Origin: Echiichthys vipera
Lineage: Eukaryota; Chordata; Actinopteri; Perciformes; Trachinidae
Reading direction: 5' to 3'
NCBI GenBank assembly: GCA_963691815.1
Contig: OY829654.1
Span: forward strand, 28,965,188-29,029,187
DNA length: 64,000 bases
Numbering within the stretch: the first letter of the stretch is position 1; every line of letters starts with the position of its first letter. The notes under the pieces were generated by a model. That model made no database searches. It worked only from the letters and a program-made list of their open reading frames with translations, and had not been told where the DNA came from. Below, in pieces: positions 20,831-64,000 of this stretch. A program made the translations under genes and the position numbers.

Positions 20831-21889
20831 ATAATAATAAGAAACTTATAACAAATACAATGTGTGTGCGTGTGTGCGTGTGTGCGTGCGTAACTGTTTG
20901 CGTGTGCATGCACTTTTTGTGTGGAAATGTGTGTGTAAAATAATAAACAATAATATAATAATAAGTGTCCATAAGAATCAACACATACATAAACAATAAA
21001 CAGTCTCACATTGAGACATTTCCTGCGCCCTTGTATTGTATCTTTGTATTTATTTCCAGTGAACTTCAAGAAAAAATAAGACATCAACAGCAGTTATTTA
21101 AAACATATCAAACAAAATAGGGAAAAACAGAAAGAATGAACATAATTCATTGAATCAGTGAATTTCCTTAATCTTCATGTGTGAAAAAGGAGCAGGAAGA
21201 AGTATAAACTTATTTAATCCTACCGTTTGATAATTAAATCATTATTAACAATAACTCAATACAATTACAGAGCTTGACACACTGGTCACTTATCCAACCC
21301 ATAGTTACACACGGGTGTGATGAGTGGTCCGAGCCCTTTCCCCCCATCTTTGAATTCAGCCTTCAGTTTGATCTCAACCACACCTTTAAAGTTTTTTTGA
21401 CTGTTTTTTTTTTGTGTTTTTTGTTTTTGCCGTGATGACACACAAACACAGACTCACAAGGCGGATACAACACCAGCGTTTCTGTCCTGGTAATATCACA
21501 AACAAAGAGACACACAGCAAATCTGGGGCAAGACAGTTTTCAAGTGTAGGGATGGACCCGGGGGAACTTCTGCTTCAACTGAAGACCGTCCCAAATCCTC
21601 GAGTCAACATTCAACGGTGCTCATGTGTCAACTCTTTATATGGGTCTATATTCCCACAGGTAGTCTTTAACCATCTGAGGAGGGAGCTGACAGGGCTAAG
21701 GCCATAATAAATGAAGAGCAGTGCTATTTTTAGACCTGGGCGTCATCCCAAATGGCACCCTGGGCCGTGTGTCATCCTCTGAACCTGCACTAAAAGGATG
21801 TCGACAGTGGTGATGCAGACCCGTGCAACTCCTGTGCTGTAAGCATGACGACACGCAGAGAACACACAGAGAAATAATCATGGCACTAA

Positions 21890-22033
21890 CGTAGCTTCTT
21901 CTTCTTTACTTCCTACTTTCTTTTTAAATTGACCTTTGACCTCGCCAACTCTGTGTCTTGACCCAGCTTTCTCCTGTCATCGTGGCAGTATACTGTTACT
22001 GTAATACATACGTTCATAATCATGGCACTGATG
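21890..22033 (+). repeat. Duplicated segment, first copy
   Basis: AAATTGACCTTTGACC and GGCAGTATACTGTTACTGTA also occur at 22815-22975 in the same order and orientation. Confidence 0.6.
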
Positions 22034-22149
22034 TCTGGTGACCTGAAAAATACCCTTATTTTACTGTATATCAGATTATATTTATATTTTCACCAGATGT
22101 TAGACATTGTTTACTTTCTATGTAATTGTTAATGTATGTCAACTACTTC

Positions 22150-22645
22150 ATCCTTGGCCTCATTTCAACTTCTTCCCTGGAGTTGTTTGCGCTTTGTCGT
22201 CTCGCAGGTCTCTGCTGATGGTTGTGGTGCCTGCTGCCGTGGTCCTGCATGACGCTTCCTGCTGCTGTTATAATCTATCACCTTAGCTGTGCTTGTTTCT
22301 ACCATTCTGCTGTATTAATAAGTCATATTCACATTACTATAGATATTGTTATAGTTACTGGAAGTGTGTCTGTCTCTGTCTTTTCTCTCTTTCTCTCTCC
22401 TTCTCTTCCTCTATCCGGTGCAGACAGATGTCCGTCCTCCACAGAGCTGGGTGTGTCTGACGTTCCTGTCTGTTATAGGGAAGGTTTTCGTCTCCACCGT
22501 ACTCTACGGGGGAATTGTTGGGTCTCTGTAAATCATAAATAAGTCATAGAGTGTGGTCTATACCTACTCTGTAAAGTGTCCTGAGATAACTTTTGTTATG
22601 ATTTGGCACTATAAATAAAACTGAATTGAATTGAATTGAATTTGT
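22150..22645 (+). mobile_element. L2-type LINE 3' end
   Basis: Same 3' UTR blocks and a tail of AATTGAATTGAATTGAA. Lies between lamb2 and usp19. Confidence 0.75.
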
Positions 22646-22814
22646 ATTCACTTGCACGTTTAGCTTCACTTTATACTGAATTAAAAACAAAAAACGAATT
22701 ATTGAAGATGGAATCTGTTTTGTTAAAGTAAACAGAGTTTGTCATTATCACTCTAATCATACAGCCAACACAAGTACTACAAGTTAAATGTCTTTCTGAT
22801 CTCCCTTAGTCTAA

Positions 22815-22975
22815 TGTAGCTTACTTACGTATTCCTTACTTCTTACTTTCTCTTTAAATTGACCTTTCACATCAGCCAACTCTGTGTCTTACGGCATCTC
22901 TTAGCCCGGCTTTCTCCTGTCACCCTGGCAGTATACTGTTACTGTAATACATACATTCATAATGGCAGCTGTAAA
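22815..22975 (+). repeat. Duplicated segment, second copy
   Basis: Second copy of the roughly 150-bp segment at 21890; the L2-type LINE end at 22150-22645 lies between the two. Confidence 0.6.
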
Positions 22976-23238
22976 ATCTGCAGCGACACAGACTTTGTCA
23001 AAGGGCACACCAAGGACTCATTGAAGCACTCAATAGCGTCCTGGCAGAACACAAAAATAGAAATGAGACATCGTACACTCTCGCAGAGCCCGGTGGTGTT
23101 GATGCACGTTCATGCCGCAGGACAGCGAGGTTAGAAAATGGGACGGTAACAAGCAACGGATACTGTTATCTGATTTATAACGGACTCCTGCTAAAGATGA
23201 TCAGAAAAGCTACTTTGACAGTGTTCATTTATCCAACC

Positions 23239-23244
23239 TTTATT
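23239..23244 (-). terminator. Candidate poly(A) signal for lamb2
   Basis: AATAAA on the minus strand 2.6 kb after the lamb2 stop; another lies at 24070-24075. No AATAAA was seen between 25828 and 25140, so the 3' UTR is either long (through the polypurine tract and MITE) or uses a variant signal. Confidence 0.25.
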
Positions 23245-23620
23245 CACAAAACTGTACACAATTAAACTTTACACAAGCTTCTTTTGGTATTTTCGCTTTG
23301 GCAATTAGTCGTCAAAATCGTGTGGCTGCCAGTTCATAGGCGATCTGAGGGAGGTATGTTAAAGTAGTTTCTTTGGTTTGTTATATTTCCAAAAAGACAC
23401 ATTGTCGAGCAAATTAGGACATGAGTAATTGCCCAAGACACTGGCATACTATAAGGCACATTTACAGTCAACACTGTATCTGTAGAGTACTATGTCGCTA
23501 CAGTGAAGCACCAATTGCCGCAGATCTTATTACGTATTCCGTCCCAGTTCATTTGATACAAACATTCACAAACTGTGCATCTCAAGTTTGGCATTCGTAA
23601 AAATGAATCCGGTTGATAAC

Positions 23621-24034
23621 TAAAAGGAATAGTTCAACATTTTGGGAATTACACTTATTTGCTTTCTTGCTGAGAGTTATATGAGAAGATCAAAACCACC
23701 CTATCCGTCCATTATGGAAGACAGTTAGCTTGTTTTTGCATTAACTCTGGGAAAAAGCTAGCCACGCTTCACCAGCTCCTTTAAAGTTTACCGTACATTA
23801 CAATATACAGTATAGCTTGTTTGTTTTTGAGTTGCTGGTGGGGAATTTATTAAGCTTTTTAGGTGCCAAGCTAGCTGTTACTTCCTGACTCTAGTCGTTA
23901 TGCTATGCTAAGCTATGCTAACAGACTGCTTGCTGTAGCTCATATTCATCCTACACCGTTGTATCAATCCGCTCAGCTAACTGTCAGCAAGCTAATCAGC
24001 TATTTTTTCCCCAAATGTCTAACTAGTCCTTTAA
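23621..24034. mobile_element. MITE with about 28-bp inverted ends
   Basis: Left TAAAAGGAATAGTTCAACAT and right reverse complement TTAAAGGACTAGTTAGACAT pair over about 28 bp. The interior is full of GCTAGC/GCTAAC motifs. It matches a common fish MITE; diverged copies appear at 52849-53210 and partly at 41800-42090. Confidence 0.65.
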
Positions 24035-24533
24035 GTTTGTCCTGAAGGTGGTGCCAGAGGGAGCGCCATTTTATTATCTAAATAAAGAGGCTTTTACCTG
24101 TGTACAGTGACCACGTTAAAACATGTCAGACTCAGTTTGTCAGGCTCACCGAGACCATCGTGTCTTCTTATGTCATCACTGCTATCCAACAGCTGTTGAG
24201 ATATTTAAATCTAGACCAAAGTTTAGCCACATAAAGACTGATAGACAGACTGATAATAGCATAACTAGAGCCACGCTGCTAGCTTACACTGATAGCTTAC
24301 ACTGCTCTCATTACATTATTGCTGTGTTGTATGCTATTAGTGTTTATCGGGACTCTTATATCTTATATCTATTGGCTTATTTGAACATAAAAATGTATAT
24401 ATATATATTCCCTGTTATTTGGAAAAAGGCAGACACGATACAAAAATACATTCCTAGCACCACAGTTGGTACAATGCAATGTTCATCTCTTCATTCTACT
24501 GAAAAGCTATGGTCTTAAAACAGGGACAAGGAT

Positions 24534-24836
24534 CTATCCGGCTGTTCAGTCTGACGTAACACCCTTTCAAAATAAGATTTCCGGGTCCAAACGCTCCGTA
24601 GAAATAAAACAGACACAACGGCCGAACATGGGAACAATTACGATCATCTCTTTTGTCAGTTAGACGTCTTTTTCATCAATAAGAAAGAGGTTAAATAACA
24701 ATTATGTTGTTTTTTTAAAACTCAGATGTGTTCAAACGATGGGGAACACGGCACTGCTGCGTTGTAGAAATACAAGGCTTGGACCCGGAAGTCATATTTT
24801 GAAAGGGTGTTACGTCACAACTTAACAGCCGGATAG
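24534..24836. mobile_element. MITE with long (about 57-bp) inverted ends
   Basis: CTATCCGGCTGTTCAGTCTG...GGGTCC at 24534-24590 is mirrored by GGACCCGGAAGTC...CAGCCGGATAG at 24781-24836. No coding capacity. Lies in the probable lamb2 3' UTR/flank. Confidence 0.75.
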
Positions 24837-24912
24837 GACTGAAGAGGAAGAAGAGGAGGAAGAGGTAGAAGAAGAGGAGGAAGAAGAGGAAAAAGAGGAG
24901 GAAGAAGAGAAA

Positions 24913-24948
<36 letters not shown>

Positions 24949-25138
24949 AAAGAGGAGGAAGAAGAAGAGAAAGAGGAGGAAGAGGAGGAAGAAGAGGAGG
25001 AAGAAGAGGAGGAAGAAGAGGAAGAAGAAGAGGAGGAAGAAGAGGAAGAAGAAGAGGAAGAAGAAGAGGAGGAAGAAGAGGAAGAAGAAGAGGAGGAAGA
25101 GGAAGAAGAGGAAGAAGAGGAAGAAGAAGAAGAAGAGG
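24837..25138 (+). repeat. 300-bp polypurine (GAAGAGGAG)n tract
   Basis: Almost pure A/G on the plus strand, C/T on the minus strand. It follows the MITE at 24534-24836 directly. Confidence 0.9.
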
Positions 25139-25828
25139 TTGTTGTTTTTTTGGCTTGTTTGGAAATATAAAAATTAGTATTAGAGCCTCATCATTTAAAC
25201 GTTTTAGTGATCTTTACCCAAAAATAAAAATAAAAATCCAGTTAAATCTGAACAGATTGTCATTCCGATTGCATGCACCTAAAAGTTGTTGAATACTGAA
25301 AGAAGACACTGTAGTTTAAATAAAGTCCTCTTGCGATGAGCACAGCTCAGAATACGCTTCCAGTAGTAACAGACACTTCATAGACCTGCTGGTTATACAA
25401 CAGTCACCCTACGTAAGTAAAAAAAATAAAAATACACGGTTAACCACTGTTTGCGATGCATTATCTTCACCCAAATCTTAGTATTTCTAAAGTATAATTT
25501 TCATTTTTCAAGACACAAATTTAAACACAGATACATTTCCAGGTTATTTAGAAAATCTAAAACAAATAATGTGCACAAATTAAAAAAATGAAAATAAAAT
25601 ATGTGATATCAGACAACCTTTGCATGCTCAGTCACGGGTATGTTTGTAGGGTTGCAACCATTTTCAAATTCTTACCTTAAAGACACTTGCAGAGTGATAA
25701 AACAACCACCCGTGCCCTCTCCTTGAATTGTTTTTTCTTTAAAAGTCTCATGTAAAGTTACTGTATTTGGAGAAAATGCCAGAATAACACGATGATGCGC
25801 GTGACTTTTACGGACACGGAGCAGTGAG
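25139..25828 (-). other. lamb2 3' UTR / downstream sequence
   Basis: AT-rich unique sequence after the stop codon with no open frame or repeat I can name. Confidence 0.5.
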
Positions 25829-60331
<34,503 letters not shown>

Positions 60332-61264
60332 CTGGAGGGAAGGAAACCGGAAATTGATTACAATGAACAGGAAACAGCAGTGTGGAGCGGCATCGACCCC
60401 TTTTAGAGCATCTATTCACAAGCTTGTGCCGGCAAATAATCATGTATCGAATCAAGAAACCTCCTTTCTGACCTAATGTGTGGGTTTGTCTCGTGTCTGA
60501 ATACGTTCTGTGACAGTAACCTGGATCAGTTCTTTGTTGTGCCTTGTCCCACAAAGATATTAAGGGCATAAAGAAACAAATGGAGAGGCAAATGAAGACA
60601 ACGACTGGGATCCTGTATGTAAGAATATCAAGTTTGATACTAAATTGTTTGGGTTTCGTTGGATCCCATCCAGTCCTGAGCTCAGAGATAACGCAGCCTG
60701 TTGGAAATACCAAAAATCCCCCAACCATTCATAAACCTTGGTATGCCCTGTAAGACGTCAATACATGTATTTGTGATTGTTGTAATTTTGATTACTATGC
60801 CATATTATATATATATTAGATTACCCACTAGTTAGAAATATGATCACACTAGCATTATGGTTGAGGGGGCTGGAAGCCTAACAGCAGTGGGACCGTCTTT
60901 TCAGAAAGGTAGTGCTGTATGAAACGACATGATGCTGCGGAGTCTTGGTTAAAGCGCCGCGGGGTCAGGACGGAAGCCATTATCAAGCTGTGTGTTTACA
61001 TCACTAGCCAATCAAAACCAAGTTAGTTAAAGATGCTAACGTCATAGGCTCCTCTGTAGACTCTGTTACTATAAAGAGTCTATAGTCTCTATTGTTGCAG
61101 CTGTAGAATGGTGGATAAATGGTGATGACTCGTTTCAATATCAGAATCTGATTTTCGGACATTTTAAAAGTCTAGAAGAGCGAGAGACAATTTAATAATT
61201 TTACCCCTATTCAAGTTAGCATAGCGCTAAACCGAAAGTTAGAAAACTCGGTCCAAATCTCATT

Positions 61265-61622
61265 AATTCATTCATCTTCAACCGCTTGTCCCTGCCGAGG
61301 TCGCGGGGGGCTGGAGCCGATCCCAGCTAACATTGGGTGTGAGGCGGGGTCCACCCTGGACAGGACGCCAGTCTATCGCAGGACACATAGAGACGCACAG
61401 TGACAGACATCCACTCACACCTACGGGCAATTTAGAGTCATCAATGAACCGAACACCTGCACGTCTTTGGACTGTGGGAGGAAACCAGAGAACCCGGAGA
61501 AAACCCACGCAGACACGGGGACAACATGCAAACTCCAAACAGAAGGGCCTGAGCCGGGATGCAAACCTGGGACCTTTTCACTGTGAGGCGACAGTGCTAA
61601 CCACTATCCCACCGTGTAGCCC
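61265..61622 (-). repeat. Interspersed fish repeat R1, longest copy
   Basis: Read on the minus strand it starts GGGCTACACGGTGGGATAGT, has GTTAGCACTGTCGCCTCAC, then the shared R1 blocks and a GAATGAATTAATG tail. Most complete of the four copies. Confidence 0.65.
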
Positions 61623-63077
61623 TTCATTGAGTCCCCTTCCCCTTGGAAATCAGTTAAAATGGAGGCAATGTCAGAGTGAAGATGGGCTAGTACGGTGTAG
61701 CTTTTGTTTGATTTTATTTCATGTGAGCTCACCAAAAAAAACGCCATTTTATTTTAACCTCCTAGAAATTAAAACCAATACGAGGCACATAAACTAATAA
61801 AATCCTTATGTGTATGTTGTTTGGCTTTTGTGGTCATTAAAAGGCACATTTTGGTAAAACACATCTGTCAAAGTTTATACGCAGGTGTTGTGAAAGACAT
61901 TTTCCACAAAGTTCTTGTGTAGTAGTCTTATACGGGTCACGGGTAACGGAGGGCTTATTGAGGCTGCCCCCCTGCAAATGGACAGCTACCGCTTGATCAA
62001 GAGCCGATTCAATGTTGAGACAACATCCAGTGGGAGGGGGATTATCTCAAGGCGACCCTGCAGGTTAACAGGCCCTGCTGTCGGCAAGAGTCCCAAAGAA
62101 CTGACCCGACAAGAGGCCCCGGCTCCAGGCTAAATGTGGAAACCAACGGGGGTCACACAGAGGTCAACTGAGACCAGCGCGGTTGGAAGTACCACATCTA
62201 GAAAATGAACGATTATTTAAAGACAGCCTAAGTCTCCAGATGGAGATATGTGATGAAAATATCTAACAGAAAGAAAATACTTAAGTTGAACCACGGATTG
62301 AACAGATACTGTGTCATTCCAAAATACAGCTCCAGAGCCTCGGTGTGACTGAGTGGCCGTGCTATGTGTGGGAGTTAAAATAAACCTTATAAACTTTCAT
62401 GACAACCAGCAGCAGCCGCCACGCATTCCACTGGTCATCTTCACCTCCTACGTGCCTCTGGGAGCGCTGGTGTGTGTGTTGCTATGAGAACTGGTGTGAG
62501 GAGAGCGGAGACCCAGGAGTCCTGCTGTCAATCTACAGTCTGTCCACAACAGGTGTTTCTAATCCTCCCTCACACGTCTACAGACTACATGGCAACATGC
62601 AACTTCTTCGCGAATCACTCCTACACTGTGGGTGAAACTCCGTAAGCTTTGGGAAATAGGGTTAATATTCAAACTCCCCAAAAGATAAAGTCTTTTCCTG
62701 CATCAGTCTGCTTTATATTAACATTTACGAGCACTCGCTGCAGCAGCTACTCCAACGCCTTTTGACGAGACACTCTAAAGGTAGAAAGAAATGTTTGAAT
62801 ATTTATATCAAATCAAATCAACCTTTATTTATTTGACACTTTTCATACAGAAAAGTATCGCAAAGTGCCAAGTTACAGAGATGAACAGAAAAAGAGAAAC
62901 ATCAAATAAAAATCAGGAGAAGAAAGTTAAAAGGACCCAACCCTCCCACAGTCATGCACAGAGACACACACACATATGTATACGTTCATACACACATTCA
63001 CACAAACGCACACAGCCACGTGACACACAGACAAACAGACACACACACTCACACCTACACAAACACTAGATGTCACT

Positions 63078-63081
63078 ACAG

Positions 63082-63144
<63 letters not shown>

Positions 63145-63157
63145 TACATATATATAT
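63078..63157. repeat. (AT)n microsatellite
   Basis: About 40 TA units with rare substitutions, preceded by CA-rich sequence. Confidence 0.9.
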
Positions 63158-64000
63158 CTTGCACAAAGGATCATTTAAGTCTGTGCTCCGTACATTTATT
63201 ACATTCATTGCAATACTTTTTTACTCTTGCTCTCTCTTAATGCTCTCTCCCTGCTCTGTGCTCTTGAGTTGGAAACTGGGGTGAAAGGCTGTTACTACCA
63301 CCAAACACAAATACATTAATTGAGCACTAAATAGATTTCTTTTGTCTCGCTCCATGTGCTCTAATAATATATCTACAATTTATGTGCGGATTGGACGAGC
63401 GCAGCTATTGAGCAAGCCGCTCACCAACTCATGTGTATGGACCGGGCACCTGAAATTGTGCTTTTTATCCGCAAATTTGTGTCACACAAGCGCTTTGTTG
63501 ATGTGATTGGTTGATATGGCCCGTATGTTGGTGATGAACACATGGTTTATCCAATCAGCAACCAGTATTTTTGCAACTTCCCAAACGAGAGTTCCCATAT
63601 GGATATGCAGAGCAAATGCGAAATAATCCATCTGGCGGAGTCAGGTTAGCAACTTCAGAGCTCAAACCTTTGAATAAATGAAGCCACATTTTCTATGAAG
63701 CACACTGTAGCACATTTTCTGTAGGGCTATTCTGAAACAAAACGTACTTAATGAATGATTAAAGGCATTTGTCCTTCACTTCAATAATATCAATAGCTTG
63801 TTACTGAGCACATTTTAATATTGTGAGCCTGGCATTACGTCAGCTGTCTCCATACCTGGCTGCCTCTGCCTGCACGCTGTACTATAGCTCAGGGAGACAG
63901 GGTGCTGTACCTGTCAGTGCCTGGATGCACTGTGCAGGTCTACGCTCCCTGATTAACAGAGACAAAGACGGTGCATTATCACAGCCTGACGCTGCTGTGA

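Larger units (their letters stand above)
20831..23238. other. Intergenic region between lamb2 and usp19
   Basis: Besides the listed duplicated segments and LINE end, the sequence is AT-rich and non-coding. No third gene fits between the two. Confidence 0.5.
60332..64000. other. Upstream of the first lamb2 exon found
   Basis: R1 repeat at 61.3 kb and an AT microsatellite at 63.1 kb. I could not identify an exon with ATG and signal peptide, nor a CpG-rich promoter. Confidence 0.45.

Noticed and set aside
24837..25138. Poly-Glu coding exon
   Set aside because: Pure GAAGAGGAG repeat without splice sites or neighbours to join; simple sequence.

Overview
This window is nuclear DNA from a teleost fish. 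Evidence: protein-coding exons of about 60-600 bp split by GT-AG introns; two vertebrate genes (usp19, lamb2) in the tandem arrangement they have in other vertebrates; and typical fish interspersed repeats (L2-type LINE 3' ends ending in TTGAATTGAA, tRNA-like SINEs, many MITEs) with very long CA/GT microsatellites. There is no bacterial, plasmid, CRISPR or operon structure, and I found no convincing undescribed biological system.

Layout. Positions 1 to about 19.9 kb hold usp19 on the minus strand: a GC-rich promoter and non-coding first exon near 19.7-20.1 kb, then 23 coding exons from 17389 down to the window edge at position 1. The two CS domains, the N-terminal half of the USP catalytic domain with its Cys box, the inserted MYND zinc finger and the start of the C-terminal USP half are present. 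The His box and the C-terminal tail lie outside the window. From 20.1 to 25.8 kb is the interval between the genes: GT microsatellites, LINE 3' ends, MITEs and a 300-bp polypurine tract, part of it probably lamb2 3' UTR. From 25829 to 60331 is lamb2 (laminin beta-2), also minus strand: 33 coding exons that join in frame to about 1774 residues plus a stop. Only the first coding exon, with the start codon and most of the signal peptide, was not found. From 60.3 to 64 kb I see only repeats and unique non-coding DNA.

The two genes are transcribed in the same direction, lamb2 upstream of usp19. They are not functionally coupled. usp19 encodes a deubiquitinase of the ER/cytosol, and lamb2 encodes a secreted basement-membrane chain that assembles with alpha and gamma chains.

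Introns and flanks are loaded with mobile DNA: seven copies of a PIF/Harbinger-like element (GGGCGCACTCACACTGTCC ends, TAA target duplications, a Myb/SANT-like ORF remnant), four L2-type LINE 3' ends (one with a frameshifted reverse transcriptase), a solo LTR with a perfect 5-bp target duplication, three copies each of a tRNA-like SINE and of a second LINE type, at least four MITEs with clear inverted ends, and a decayed hAT transposase C-terminus. Exon boundaries were read by eye from GT-AG sites, reading phase and family similarity. All internal junctions keep frame.
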